Part shown: piece after piece, positions 42,401 to 52,639 of the stretch
Numbering within the stretch: the stretch's first letter is position 1
Layout: the number at the start of each line of letters is the position of its first letter
DNA from: DATGFK01 sp040007395
GTDB taxonomy: Bacteria; Chloroflexota; Anaerolineae; Aggregatilineales; UBA2796
Direction of reading: 5' to 3'
Assembly (NCBI GenBank): GCA_040007395.1
Contig: JBDTVG010000136.1
Span: forward strand, 21,231-85,230
DNA length: 64,000 nt
The notes under the pieces: model-generated
Databases searched by the model: none
What the model saw: the letters and a program-made list of their open reading frames with translations, nothing else
What the model was told of the DNA's origin: nothing
Program-made: the position numbers and the translations under genes

Positions 42401-44347
42401 ATGACTAAAGAGCGGCATATTTTTATCGAGAATGTCAATCCTGTTGTAGCCTGTGGGCGTTATCCGGCAAAACGCACCGTCGGTGAAGAATGTCTTGTGG
42501 AAGCAACTATTTTCCGAGACAGCGCCGATATTATTCGTGCTGAGCTATGCTGGCAGGGCGACAGCGATACTCACAAGCAAACAATCCCTATGACGCTTGT
42601 AAATCGGGGATTAGACTTTTGGCAGGGCAATTTCAAAGTAACGGATATAGGTTGTTTTACTTTCACGATTGAGGCGTGGACCGATATATACGCAACGTGG
42701 GTGCGTGAATTGGATCGCAAAGTAAATGCTGGGCGAGTTGACCTTGCCAGCGAACTTGCTGAAGGGTTAATGTTGATCGAAAAGATACATGCTGGAGCCA
42801 AAGGAAACGACCGCGCTATTCTCGACGGCGCACTTGCAACACTTCAACCGGGCAGTGATGCTAACACAGCGCTCGCTATGGTTTCTCGCCACGATGTTGA
42901 GCAGGTGGCTGAAAAATTACAACCGCGTGAGGATGCTGTCGTGTCTGACGAGTACCGTCTCTATGTAGAGCGGAAACGAGCTTTATTTGGATCATGGTAT
43001 GAACTCTTTCCTCGTTCACAAACAGACGCTGCGGATCGTAGCGGCACCTTCAAAGAGGCGGAAAAACGTCTTGACTACGTGCGCGATCTGGGTTTTGATG
43101 TAATCTATCTGCCACCGATTCATCCTATTGGACATACTGCTCGTAAAGGCAAGAACAACTCGCTCGTGGCGGAACCCGGTGATGTTGGCAGTCCTTGGGC
43201 GATTGGTAATGAAAATGGCGGGCATGATGCCATTGAACCATCACTCGGAACACTGAATGATTTCAAGAGCTATGTGAAAACCGCAAACAAAATGGGTATC
43301 GAAATCGCGCTCGATTTCGCTATCAATTGTTCCCCTGATCACCCTTGGGTGAAGCAACACCCCGACTGGTTTTATCACCGTCCTGATGGCACCATTAAAT
43401 ATTCAGAAAATCCGCCTAAGAAGTATGAAGACATTTATCCCATCAACTTTGACACATCCGATAAAGAAGGGTTATGGGAGGCGCTAAAGAATGTCTTGCT
43501 GCACTGGGTTGAATGTGGGGTAACTATTTTCCGGGTAGACAATCCCCATACTAAGCCTTTCGTCTTCTGGGAATGGGTGATCAAAGAAATACACAAAAAG
43601 AATCCTGACGTGATATTCCTAGCGGAGGCATTCTCACGCCCACCGATTATGAAATTGCTGGCAAAAATTGGATTTTCGCAATCCTACTCTTATTTCACAT
43701 GGCGCAATAGCAAAGATGAGTTGCAAGAGTATCTGACCGAACTTACCCAGACGGATATGGCAGAGTATTATCGTCCAAATTTCTTCACCAACACCCAAGA
43801 TATCCTAACTGAGTATTTGCAGCATGGTGGACCGTCTGCCTTCAAAATTCGGTTGCTCTTGGCTGCGACGCTTTCTCCAACCTACGGTATTTATAGTGGC
43901 TTTGAGTTCTTCGAAAATGTGGCTGTTGCTCCGGGAAAAGAAGAGTATCTGAACTCAGAGAAGTATGAAATAAAGGTTCGAGATTTGACTCAGCCGAGTA
44001 TGCATGACTTGATTGCACGCGTCAATCAAATTCGGCGCGAAAACCCAGCACTGCAAGTGCTGCGGAATGTGCAATTTTTCGAGTCTGACAATGACCAAAT
44101 CATTTTCTATGGAAAGATGACTCCAGACCGCTCGAATATCCTGTTGATTGCCGTCAGTTTAGACCCTTTCCAAGCTCAGGCATCGACTGTTCGTGTTCCC
44201 CTGGATAAGCTCGGTATACCTTGGGGCAGCCGCTACAATGTTCGTGATTTGCTGACGGGGGAAGTTTACAACTGGGGCGAACATAACTACGTGTATTTGA
44301 ATCCTATGGGCACTCCGGCGCACATTCTTAAAGTAGAGAGACTATAA
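42401..44347 (+). CDS. glgE: GlgE maltosyltransferase (GH13_3)
   Basis: GlgE moves maltosyl units from maltose-1-phosphate onto alpha-1,4-glucan chains. The 648-residue protein has the family's N-terminal beta domain and helical insert (to about 190) and a GH13 barrel starting at 'GSWYELFPRS'. The nucleophile is D380 in 'FRVDNPHTKPF' and the acid/base E409 in 'FLAEAFSRPP', a spacing of 29 as in the Streptomyces enzyme. The maltose-1-phosphate pocket text 'HPIGHTARKGKNNS' is present. It heads an operon: the TreS-maltokinase gene begins one base after its stop. Confidence 0.96.
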   Translation: MTKERHIFIENVNPVVACGRYPAKRTVGEECLVEATIFRDSADIIRAELCWQGDSDTHKQTIPMTLVNRGLDFWQGNFKVTDIGCFTFTIEAWTDIYATWVRELDRKVNAGRVDLASELAEGLMLIEKIHAGAKGNDRAILDGALATLQPGSDANTALAMVSRHDVEQVAEKLQPREDAVVSDEYRLYVERKRALFGSWYELFPRSQTDAADRSGTFKEAEKRLDYVRDLGFDVIYLPPIHPIGHTARKGKNNSLVAEPGDVGSPWAIGNENGGHDAIEPSLGTLNDFKSYVKTANKMGIEIALDFAINCSPDHPWVKQHPDWFYHRPDGTIKYSENPPKKYEDIYPINFDTSDKEGLWEALKNVLLHWVECGVTIFRVDNPHTKPFVFWEWVIKEIHKKNPDVIFLAEAFSRPPIMKLLAKIGFSQSYSYFTWRNSKDELQEYLTELTQTDMAEYYRPNFFTNTQDILTEYLQHGGPSAFKIRLLLAATLSPTYGIYSGFEFFENVAVAPGKEEYLNSEKYEIKVRDLTQPSMHDLIARVNQIRRENPALQVLRNVQFFESDNDQIIFYGKMTPDRSNILLIAVSLDPFQAQASTVRVPLDKLGIPWGSRYNVRDLLTGEVYNWGEHNYVYLNPMGTPAHILKVERL

Positions 44348-44348
44348 A

Positions 44349-47300
44349 ATGACAGGGAAACATAACATCGCTAATGATGCGCTGTGGTTCAAGGATGCGA
44401 TATTTTATGAAATTCGTATTCGCTCCTTTGCCGATAGCAATGGCGACGGTATTGGTGATTTCAGGGGTGCCACCGAAAAGCTTGATTATTTGCAAGACCT
44501 CGGCGTAACGCTGCTCTGGTTGCTGCCCTTTTACCCATCGCCGGGGCGTGATGATGGCTATGACATCTCGGACTATCTAGATGTTCACCCCGATGTTGGA
44601 ACGCTGGATGACTTCAAAACCTTTTTGGAAGAAGCTCATCGTCGTGGGCTAAAAGTAATGACGGAACTCGTGGTTAACCATACCTCAGACCAACATCCTT
44701 GGTTTCAGCGGGCGCGAAAGTCACCTGTGGGCAGTTCCGAGCGCGATTTTTACGTATGGAGTGATACAAACACTCGCTATCAAGAAGCACGCCTTATTTT
44801 TAAGGATTTTGAAAGCTCCAATTGGGCGTGGGACCCTGTCGCGAAAGCTTACTACTGGCATCGCTTTTATGCGCATCAGCCCGACTTGAATTACGATAAT
44901 CCAGCCGTGCAGCAGGCAGTCGTCGATGCGATGGAGTTTTGGCTCGATATGGGGGTTGACGGCTTACGACTCGACGCTGTGCCTTATCTGTACGAGCGTG
45001 AGGGGACAAACTGCGAAAACCTGCCCGAAACACACGCTTTTTTGAAACAACTGCGAGCGTATATTGATACTAAATATGGCGATAAAGTGCTGTTGGCTGA
45101 AGCCAACCAGTGGCCTGAAGATGCAGTACAATATTTCGGGACTGGGGATGAATGTCAAATGGCATTCCATTTCCCGATTATGCCCCGTTTATTCATGTCG
45201 GTTCGGATGGAAGACCGCTACCCAGTCGTAGACATCCTGAACCAGACCCCCAACATTTCTGAAAACTGCCAGTGGGCAATATTTTTGCGTAATCACGACG
45301 AACTCACGCTCGAAATGGTGACAGAAGAAGAACGTGATTACATGTACCGTGTCTATGCGAACGACACCCAAGCACGCATTAACCTCGGTATTCGGCGGCG
45401 GCTTGCCCCATTGCTAGGCAATGATCGTAAACGCATTGAACTGTTGAACGCGCTTTTGTTTTCGCTGCCGGGAACGCCAGTAATCTATTACGGCGATGAA
45501 CTCGGCATGGGTGACAATTTTTATCTTGGAGATCGCAACGGGGTACGCACCCCAATGCAGTGGAATTCTGATCGTAATGCTGGCTTCTCGCGGGCAAACC
45601 CTCAGAAATTATTTTTGCCTGTTATTGTTGACCCGCAGTATCACTATGAAACGATTAATGTCGAAACACAGCAGCTCAATCCCCATTCTTTATTGTGGTG
45701 GACGAAGCGCATGATTGCGTTGCGTAAACGCTATAGTGCCTTCGGGCGCGGAAGTATGGAGATACTCAATCCAGAAAATGCGTCGATCTTTGCATTTGTG
45801 CGGCGTTATCAGGATCAAGTAATCCTTGTTGTTTGCAACTTCTCACGCTTTGTCCAATATGTTGACCTCGATCTCGGAAAGTTCAAGGACGCTACTCCAG
45901 TCGAACTTTTTAGTGGAAAAGCCTTCCCAGTTATTAGTGATAGCCCCTATTTCTTCATGTTTGGGCCACACAATTTCTATTGGTTTTCACTTCAACCAGC
46001 GCACCACACCGACACATCCGAAACGCCGAAGGACGTTACCCATCCTGTCCTGAATGTAACTGGCACATGGTCAAATATCCTGAGCCAAGCCGGACAAGCG
46101 CAACTAGAGGCAGTTTTACCCGGCTACCTACGCGAACGACGCTGGTTCCAGAGCAAGGCGAAGGAAATACGTGTCATTAAGATTGCTGACACCATTGCTG
46201 TCCCAAACACAGATGCCTATTTAATGCTGATGACGGTGAGTTATCGGGCTGATGACGATGAAATCTACATGCTGCCAGTGTGCTTCGCAACAGGTGAGCA
46301 GATTGCACAGCTTCGTCAGCGGCAGCCCAATGCGATTATTAGTGATTTGGTTGTTGAGTCTGATGGTCATTCTATTAGTGGGGTACTCTTCGATGCAGTC
46401 GGGGAACCGTCTGTATGTAGTGCCTTTATACGGTTAATTCATAAAAATCGCAAGGTGAAAGGTAGTCGAGGAACACTAGTTCCGAGCGTGACGCCCGGCC
46501 TAGCAGAAGTCTGGGATGAAGACATCGTACAACAGCCAACTGTTCTAGGTTACGAACAGAGTAACACTTCGATTCGATACGATGAAAGTATGATCTTCAA
46601 ACTGGTTCGAAAAGTTGCTGAAGGGATAAACCCTGAACTTGAGATTTTACGTTTCTTCAACGGAAAAACAGTTAACGTGCCGCCGCTGTTGGGCAGTTTG
46701 GAATATAAGCCCGATAAAGGCGAAGCCATGGCACTGGGGGTACTACAACTTTACACCGTGAATCAAGGGGATGCTTGGCGCTACACCCTAAGTTGGTTAG
46801 CACGTTATCTTGAGGACGCACTTGTAAAGTCCAGTGGTGGGCCGACTAACCTGCCAGCGGTGCCAACAGGCAGTTTCATCGAATTAATGCAGCAGGATAT
46901 ACCAAAAACGGCGGAAGAACTTCTTGGAGAATATCTGGCGGGCGCTCGCAAACTGGGGCAGCGCACCGCTGAAATGCATATTGCGCTTGCTTCCGATACC
47001 ATAAATGAAGATTTTAAACCGGAACCATACTCCAAACTTTATCAACGTTCTCTCTACCAATCTATGCGGAACCTGACGAACCGCGTATTTGAGCAGCTTC
47101 GCACTAAGAGACGTACTGCATCCGGCGATCTTGCTTCTGTGATTGATCAGACTCTCAGCCAAGAGAGCAATATTCTGAATGCTTTTATGGTCATCCCCGA
47201 CAAGAAATTTCCGGGGATGCGAATACGTGTTCATGGCGACTATCATCTTGGACAAGTATTGTACTGCGATGGCGATTTTACAATCATTGACTTTGAGGGC

Positions 47301-47693
47301 GAGCCGGGGCGTATCCTCAGTGAACGCCGCATGAAGCGTTCACCGCTGCGCGATGTCGCTGGTATGCTGCGTTCTTTCCACTATGCCGCATATGGTGCAT
47401 TACCGGGATATGGAGTTCAGTCCATTGCACGGGAAGAGGATTTTCCGATACTCGAACCTTGGGCAAAGTTTTGGCAGATCTGGACTTCTGTTGCCTTCCT
47501 AAAAGCGTATATAGAGGTTATGGAACCCACAGGCATTCTGTCCAGCAACACTGATGAAATGGATATGCTGTTGCGCATATTCTTATTGGAAAAAGCGATC
47601 TACGAAGTAGGGTACGAGTTGAATAATCGTCCGGGATGGCTCAGAGTGCCTATCCAAGCCATTATTCAACAATTTGGGGAGGTGAAAACGTGA
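44349..47693 (+). CDS. treS: Trehalose synthase-maltokinase fusion
   Basis: This 1114-residue protein joins two enzymes that convert trehalose to maltose-1-phosphate, the GlgE substrate. Residues 1-550 are the GH13 trehalose synthase: 'DAIFYEIRIRSFADSNGDGIGDF', nucleophile in 'DGLRLDAVPYL', acid/base in 'LLAEANQWPE', and 'LRNHDELTLE'. From about 590 follows the maltokinase (Mak/Pep2) part: 'YLRERRWFQSKAKEI' is its N-terminal cap and 'RVHGDYHLGQVLYCDGDFTIIDFEGEPGR' its catalytic loop and DFE-like motif. Natural treS-mak fusions are known. It starts one base after glgE and its stop overlaps the glgB GTG. Confidence 0.95.
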   Translation: MTGKHNIANDALWFKDAIFYEIRIRSFADSNGDGIGDFRGATEKLDYLQDLGVTLLWLLPFYPSPGRDDGYDISDYLDVHPDVGTLDDFKTFLEEAHRRGLKVMTELVVNHTSDQHPWFQRARKSPVGSSERDFYVWSDTNTRYQEARLIFKDFESSNWAWDPVAKAYYWHRFYAHQPDLNYDNPAVQQAVVDAMEFWLDMGVDGLRLDAVPYLYEREGTNCENLPETHAFLKQLRAYIDTKYGDKVLLAEANQWPEDAVQYFGTGDECQMAFHFPIMPRLFMSVRMEDRYPVVDILNQTPNISENCQWAIFLRNHDELTLEMVTEEERDYMYRVYANDTQARINLGIRRRLAPLLGNDRKRIELLNALLFSLPGTPVIYYGDELGMGDNFYLGDRNGVRTPMQWNSDRNAGFSRANPQKLFLPVIVDPQYHYETINVETQQLNPHSLLWWTKRMIALRKRYSAFGRGSMEILNPENASIFAFVRRYQDQVILVVCNFSRFVQYVDLDLGKFKDATPVELFSGKAFPVISDSPYFFMFGPHNFYWFSLQPAHHTDTSETPKDVTHPVLNVTGTWSNILSQAGQAQLEAVLPGYLRERRWFQSKAKEIRVIKIADTIAVPNTDAYLMLMTVSYRADDDEIYMLPVCFATGEQIAQLRQRQPNAIISDLVVESDGHSISGVLFDAVGEPSVCSAFIRLIHKNRKVKGSRGTLVPSVTPGLAEVWDEDIVQQPTVLGYEQSNTSIRYDESMIFKLVRKVAEGINPELEILRFFNGKTVNVPPLLGSLEYKPDKGEAMALGVLQLYTVNQGDAWRYTLSWLARYLEDALVKSSGGPTNLPAVPTGSFIELMQQDIPKTAEELLGEYLAGARKLGQRTAEMHIALASDTINEDFKPEPYSKLYQRSLYQSMRNLTNRVFEQLRTKRRTASGDLASVIDQTLSQESNILNAFMVIPDKKFPGMRIRVHGDYHLGQVLYCDGDFTIIDFEGEPGRILSERRMKRSPLRDVAGMLRSFHYAAYGALPGYGVQSIAREEDFPILEPWAKFWQIWTSVAFLKAYIEVMEPTGILSSNTDEMDMLLRIFLLEKAIYEVGYELNNRPGWLRVPIQAIIQQFGEVKT

Positions 47694-49615
47694 ATGTAAC
47701 AGACAAGACACAAAATAATGTAAGCTTGCTGACTGAAAATGACCTGCATCTATTCAATGAAGGAACGCATCTGCGCCTGTACGAAAAGTTAGGTGCACAC
47801 AGAATCAAGCGGGATAATGTGGATGGTACCTATTTCGCTGTTTGGGCACCTTCCGCGAAATATGTTAGTGTGGTTGGCAATTTCAACGATTGGAATCGCA
47901 GTCTAAATCCCATGCAATCGTGTGGAAGTTCAGGAAATTGGGAATGTTTCATTCCCAATTTACAGGCAGGGGATACTTATAAGTATTTCATAGAGTCGCA
48001 CTATGATGGTTATCAGGTCGAAAAAGCCGATCCCTTTGCGTTTGCAGCCGAACAACCCCCACAAACGGCTTCTGTAATCACAAATTTAGATTACGTATGG
48101 CATGACGAAGAGTGGATGAAAACCCGCCGCGAACGAAATTCCCTCCAGTCACCGATTTCTATTTATGAAATGCACCTCGCTTCGTGGCGATGTGTTCGCG
48201 AAGAAGATAATCGCCCACTCACTTATCTTGAACTTGCCGAGGTATTGCCACAGTACCTGATAGAAATGGGGTTTACTCACGTTGAATTTATGCCTTTGAT
48301 GGAGCATCCTTATTCGCCATCGTGGGGCTACCAGATCACAGGATACTATGCTCCGACCTCGCGTTTTGGCACTCCAAGTGAACTGATGATGTTAATTGAT
48401 GCACTTCATCAACAAAATATCGGGGTAATCCTCGATTGGGTTCCATCGCATTTCCCAACCGATGAACACGGATTGGGCTATTTTGATGGCACACATTTGT
48501 ATGAACATGCTGATCCCCGCCAAGGATTTCATCCTGATTGGAAAACCTTCATATTTAATTATGGGCGGCTCGAAGTGTGCAGCTTCTTGTTGAGTAACGC
48601 ACTCTTCTGGTTGGATAAGTATCATGTGGATGGCTTACGGGTTGATGCGGTTGCTTCAATGCTTTATCTTGACTATTCGCGGCGTGATGGCGAGTGGATA
48701 CCCAATCAGTATGGCGGTAAGGAAGACCTTGAAGCGGTGCATTTTCTCCGTAAATTCAATGAAGCAGTCTACGCAAATTATCCAGATGTACAGACCATTG
48801 CTGAAGAGTCAACCTCTTGGCCCATGGTTTCACGTCCGTTATATCTGGGTGGATTGGGTTTTGGCATGAAGTGGGATATGGGTTGGATGCATGACACGCT
48901 AAATTACATGGCACATGATCCAGTCCATCGTAGCTATCATCAAAATGAGCTAACTTTCCGAACCTTGTATGCTTGGTCAGAAAATTATGTTCTCCCCCTG
49001 TCACACGATGAGGTTGTGTATGGCAAAAGTTCTCTTGTTAACAAAATGCCTAGAGATGACTGGCAAAAATTTGCTAATCTACGGCTATTGTTGGCATGGA
49101 TGTACAGTCAACCGGGCAAAAAATTGCTGTTTATGGGCGCAGAGCTAGGGCAGCGGCGTGAGTGGAATTATGCGGATAGTCTTGCGTGGGATGAGTTGAA
49201 TTACCCCAATCATCGGGGAATCAGCAACTGGGTCAAGGATTTGAATCATTTTTATCGTCAACATGCCGCGCTATATGAGTTAGATTCGCAGCGTGATGGG
49301 TTTGATTGGATTGATTGTACCGACAATAGCAACAGTGTTTTCAGTTTTATACGTCGGGGACAATCAACCAACGAGACTGTAGTAGCCCTATTCAACTTCA
49401 CCCCTTTGCCCCAGTATAATTACCGCATTGGCGTGCCATATCCGGGTAGGTGGATCGAAGCACTCAACTCTGACTCCGTTGCCTATTGGGGTAGCAATGT
49501 AGGAAATGGGGGAGCAATCGAAGCCGAATCGATACTTCACCATGGTCAACCTTATTCGCTTGCGCTTACCCTGCCTCCTTTAGCTGCACTGTTTCTAGTC
49601 AGTAAAGGGCTATGA
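47690..49615 (+). CDS. glgB: 1,4-alpha-glucan branching enzyme
   Basis: GlgB introduces alpha-1,6 branches into the glucan made by GlgE. The GTG at 47690 overlaps the treS stop and has GGAGG seven bases before it, giving 641 residues. An N-terminal CBM48 domain ('HLRLYEKLGAHRIK...YFAVWAPSAKYVSVVGNFNDW') precedes the GH13 barrel. Catalytic blocks are 'HVEFMPLMEHPYSPSWGYQITGYYAPTSRFG', 'VDGLRVDAVASMLYLDYSR' (nucleophile Asp), 'IAEEST' (acid/base Glu) and 'PLSHDEVVYGK'. The C-terminal beta domain is complete. It ends next to a broken treZ start. Confidence 0.96.
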   Translation: MNVTDKTQNNVSLLTENDLHLFNEGTHLRLYEKLGAHRIKRDNVDGTYFAVWAPSAKYVSVVGNFNDWNRSLNPMQSCGSSGNWECFIPNLQAGDTYKYFIESHYDGYQVEKADPFAFAAEQPPQTASVITNLDYVWHDEEWMKTRRERNSLQSPISIYEMHLASWRCVREEDNRPLTYLELAEVLPQYLIEMGFTHVEFMPLMEHPYSPSWGYQITGYYAPTSRFGTPSELMMLIDALHQQNIGVILDWVPSHFPTDEHGLGYFDGTHLYEHADPRQGFHPDWKTFIFNYGRLEVCSFLLSNALFWLDKYHVDGLRVDAVASMLYLDYSRRDGEWIPNQYGGKEDLEAVHFLRKFNEAVYANYPDVQTIAEESTSWPMVSRPLYLGGLGFGMKWDMGWMHDTLNYMAHDPVHRSYHQNELTFRTLYAWSENYVLPLSHDEVVYGKSSLVNKMPRDDWQKFANLRLLLAWMYSQPGKKLLFMGAELGQRREWNYADSLAWDELNYPNHRGISNWVKDLNHFYRQHAALYELDSQRDGFDWIDCTDNSNSVFSFIRRGQSTNETVVALFNFTPLPQYNYRIGVPYPGRWIEALNSDSVAYWGSNVGNGGAIEAESILHHGQPYSLALTLPPLAALFLVSKGL

Positions 49616-49616
49616 A

Positions 49617-49890
49617 TTGATCCATCATTTGGTGCCCGGTAGTATCTATCTCGGAAATGACCAAACGCAATTTTGTGTTTGGTCGCCCCAAGCGACTTCT
49701 ATCGAATTGCATTTGCTCGAACCCCAAAATCGTTTTGTTACTTTGGAGCATACTGGACAAGAGTGTTTTTATGGGGTGATTGAACAAGTCGCCCCGGTAG
49801 CCGTTATTTGTATCGGATCGACGGACAGAAGGAGCGTCCTGATCCTGCATCACGGTTCCAACCTGAAGGTGTCCACGCTTATGTTCCCTC
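49617..49890 (+). pseudogene. 5' remnant of treZ (maltooligosyltrehalose trehalohydrolase)
   Basis: Two bases after the glgB stop a TTG opens 'LIHHLVPGSIYLGNDQTQFCVWSPQATSIELHLL', the N-terminal domain of TreZ-type GH13 enzymes. At a CCCC run (about 49792) one frame must be left for another, which continues 'RPGSRYLYRIDGQKERPDPASRFQPEGVHAY', again TreZ text. Homology stops near 49890, where the opposite-strand RNA ligase gene ends. Only about 90 of some 600 codons remain, so a large 3' part was deleted. The original operon would have had a second route linking glucan and trehalose. Confidence 0.75.
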
Positions 49891-50613
49891 ACCAAGTGGT
49901 AGGGAATATAAGATTTCTTCGGCGCTATGTTGTAGTGCTTGCGATGGATCGTAGGGGCCAACCTTGCGGTAGTACAATGTCAGTTCAACCTGTTCAACGT
50001 TGAACAGGATACGAGGGAGTTTACGCAGCGGGCGCAACGCATTGCGAATTGGCGCGGCAGGCAGCTTGCCAAAGAACCCAAGGGTGATGTGTGGAATAAG
50101 CGGGTAATTAAGCTGAATCGATAGCGGCGGGGTAGCCCGCGCCACGATGCTATGCAGTAGTCGCAGGCGGCCTTCATCACGCACCTCAGCAATCGCCACA
50201 TTAGGAAAGGCATTGACCGGGCCGATCTGTACCCTGAAAGGGCGCATCATTCGCAAGGACTCGCCCGCCACGTCTGCCATACGCTTCAACTCGTTGTGGG
50301 ACCATGTACCCGGCAGCCGAAAGGGCAATTGGCGCAGGTAGCCAATCTGGTACAAAGTGATATGGAGTTTGTCGGCAGGCTGAGGCGTGTATACCATATG
50401 CGGGATTAATGGTCTCTGTGCTTCTGCAAGATATTCGTACACAGCAGGATCTTCAATGGGAATGATAAACGATACATTGACAGGTGTTAGCCAACGCCGC
50501 AACCGCATCGATCTGCTATCCAGCGAATCGACGGTATAGTCTAATCGCTCGAAGCGTCGCCATAGGGATTCAAACTGTGGGTCAAGCGATCTGCCGGGAA
50601 TGGTTAGATTCAT
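49879..50613 (-). CDS. 2'-5' RNA ligase-like phosphoesterase (2H family)
   Basis: A 244-residue member of the 2H phosphoesterase superfamily (LigT/CPDase). The two HxT motifs are H84-T86 ('KLHITLYQIG') and H175-T177 ('IPHITLGFFG'), separated by about 90 residues as usual. Such enzymes open cyclic phosphates or join RNA ends through 2'-5' bonds; which one applies here is unknown. The last few codons lie in the region where the treZ remnant ends, so the C-terminus may have been altered by that junction. The gene is monocistronic; the helicase-associated gene ends 28 bases away from its start, on the same strand. Confidence 0.88.
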   Translation of the reverse strand: MNLTIPGRSLDPQFESLWRRFERLDYTVDSLDSRSMRLRRWLTPVNVSFIIPIEDPAVYEYLAEAQRPLIPHMVYTPQPADKLHITLYQIGYLRQLPFRLPGTWSHNELKRMADVAGESLRMMRPFRVQIGPVNAFPNVAIAEVRDEGRLRLLHSIVARATPPLSIQLNYPLIPHITLGFFGKLPAAPIRNALRPLRKLPRILFNVEQVELTLYYRKVGPYDPSQALQHSAEEILYSLPLGEGT

Positions 50614-50641
50614 TAGGGATTTGATTGATATTTTGATTTAA

Positions 50642-52360
50642 TTAAGCGTTATCGGTGGCGTTATTGGGGATCTCGACTTCAACAAGTACCCCGTTCGCTT
50701 CAAGCGCCGCCGCGAGATCTTGCCATTGTCCCGTGCGAACCGCTACCGCAGTAGGGCCAAGTGTTGCGCCGAGATAGCGTCGCAAGGCTGGTGTGGCCTG
50801 AATCGTCTCGAGCAGTTCGGCACTGGGCAAGCGTAGCACCATCATCTGTTCTATCATAGCGACTCCGGCACTGGCCTGACCCCATGTCTCGATCAACGTG
50901 AAGACCGTTTCGGGAACCTGATCGTTCGTGCTACGTTTGAGAAACGTGAGGATCTTGTCCGCCTGAATATTCTGTTGGGCAGCTTGTGCCAAGCCCATCG
51001 TCGAGAGCCGATACTGGTACGGGTCGCCGGCTTTGATCCATTCGGAGAAACGCGCCAATTGGAACCGATCATAACGACTAATGGCGCGCGGTACTTCGCA
51101 CAAGCCATCGTCCTGAATGGTAAAGGGAGTTGTGTCGGGAGTGCCTTCGGGCCAGTCGATCATATCGGTAAAGGCGCGGCCATAAGCAGTCAGTCGGCAA
51201 AATGCGCCATTTTCAGCGGTATCTACCAATCCAAGCCCATGCATCAGCCCGGTTAGAATGAAGCGCAGTACAGCGCCGTCTACCTTGTCCCAACTGTCGA
51301 ACCCACGCAAATACTGTCCACTCTGTGCATCACGGATATACCAGCTATCGTAGTCCCCGGCGGGACGCTGGAAATCAGGTTCATCCTCTTTTACCGCATT
51401 GATAAACGTCTCGACCTGCCACCATGCATCAGCAGGAACCATCTCCAAAAAGGTGAGCACGGTTTGCCGTGCTAACAGGGGATCGTTTTGCCAGTTGGCG
51501 TGTTCTGGCTTGAGTCCGGGGGTATACCACAATTCATTGTAGATAAGACTCTCACGCCACACTTCCGCCAACGAACGCACTTGTGTAGCACGCGACATAT
51601 CCAACCAACGCCGTGCAGTACCGGCTACTGGTTTGAAAAGCCCCTGATCTTGCGTAACTGCCGCGACACCTAATCCGCTAGCGAGCGCGACCAGCAGTGC
51701 CAGCCGTGCCGCACTGTTCGATCCTAGCAAATGCGGCTTGAGCGCTTTTTGCACGGCAACAGGTAGATTTGTCTCTTCAAGGGGGATGTCATAGATGTAC
51801 AGGTAAGCCAGCAGCGTTGCCATATCGTCCACCAGCGCGGTATCCGAGGGACGGATATTGTTCGGCTGTGGTAAGGCGTTCATTGCGCTGACAGACTGCG
51901 GTGGAGCGTCGAGCTTGTAGCCAGTCTTATGGATAGGCATTAGCGGCGCGAGGTCGGTAGGAACATAGATCCACGCTTGGCTGCCTTTTAGCCCTTCGCC
52001 AAAAGTCACCGCAATCAACCCGCGATAGTACAACGCTTCCGCCAGACTCGCTGGGGTGAGATAGGGCTTTTCGCGCTCCATCTTGCCCGGTCCCATCGGG
52101 CGGATCTCACCGAACAATCGCGTAAAGACGGCGCGGGGCATCCGTCCACCTGCGCCAAGCAGCGTTTGTAATGCGCCGCGCTGCTCATCAGTCAAGCGAT
52201 CCCATATATCGGTTACTTTGTTGGGAGCAAGCATCGTTTGGGCGAGGGTCTCGCCCGCTTCTTTCGGATCACGCAGGTTGAGATCGACATCCCAGCGGTT
52301 AGCGATCACGCGGAGCAGTTCAGGATCATAGTCGAGTAAGGTACGTCTCAGGTCGTGCAT
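50642..52360 (-). CDS. Helicase-associated (XPB N-terminal-like) domain protein
   Basis: The 572-residue product begins with helix-rich winged units: 'LDYDPELLRVIANRWDVDL' and 'WDRLTDEQRGALQTLLGAGGRMPRAVFTRLFGEIRPMG', typical of DNA-binding subunits in actinobacterial and Chloroflexota 'helicase-associated' proteins. The C-terminal region 'RYDRFQLARFSEW...YQYRLSTMGLAQAAQQNIQADKILTFLKRSTNDQVPETVF' is the XPB/Ssl2 N-terminal-like domain, which in two-component forms pairs with an XPB-type helicase. No ATPase motifs are present. The helicase partner is not in the window. Role in repair or transcription-coupled remodelling is inferred from the family. Confidence 0.8.
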   Translation of the reverse strand: MHDLRRTLLDYDPELLRVIANRWDVDLNLRDPKEAGETLAQTMLAPNKVTDIWDRLTDEQRGALQTLLGAGGRMPRAVFTRLFGEIRPMGPGKMEREKPYLTPASLAEALYYRGLIAVTFGEGLKGSQAWIYVPTDLAPLMPIHKTGYKLDAPPQSVSAMNALPQPNNIRPSDTALVDDMATLLAYLYIYDIPLEETNLPVAVQKALKPHLLGSNSAARLALLVALASGLGVAAVTQDQGLFKPVAGTARRWLDMSRATQVRSLAEVWRESLIYNELWYTPGLKPEHANWQNDPLLARQTVLTFLEMVPADAWWQVETFINAVKEDEPDFQRPAGDYDSWYIRDAQSGQYLRGFDSWDKVDGAVLRFILTGLMHGLGLVDTAENGAFCRLTAYGRAFTDMIDWPEGTPDTTPFTIQDDGLCEVPRAISRYDRFQLARFSEWIKAGDPYQYRLSTMGLAQAAQQNIQADKILTFLKRSTNDQVPETVFTLIETWGQASAGVAMIEQMMVLRLPSAELLETIQATPALRRYLGATLGPTAVAVRTGQWQDLAAALEANGVLVEVEIPNNATDNA

Positions 52361-52639
52361 TGGCCTTTATACGCCTTTGTTAAATCTCACAACATAACAG
52401 TACATACAATATCCTAATTATACCGCACGCCGACTGTAACTCCACGTTGTAGTGGCGGTCTGGCAGGGCGCTTGCATCAAAACCTACCAAGCTGCGTGCG
52501 GCATCTACTCTGCGGGGAATAGTGTCGTTCGTTCGACTCCATTCGCTATCATGAAGGTTGGGCTGATTAGCCCGGCATCATCCGACTTTATCGGCAACGG
52601 CGTTTCGATCACAAGGTCGATGGCGAAACGACCTAGTCC

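Noticed and set aside
52530..52560. tRNA-like 'GTTCGACTCC' stretch
   Set aside because: The five bases on each side do not pair as a T-stem, and no acceptor or anticodon stem can be drawn.
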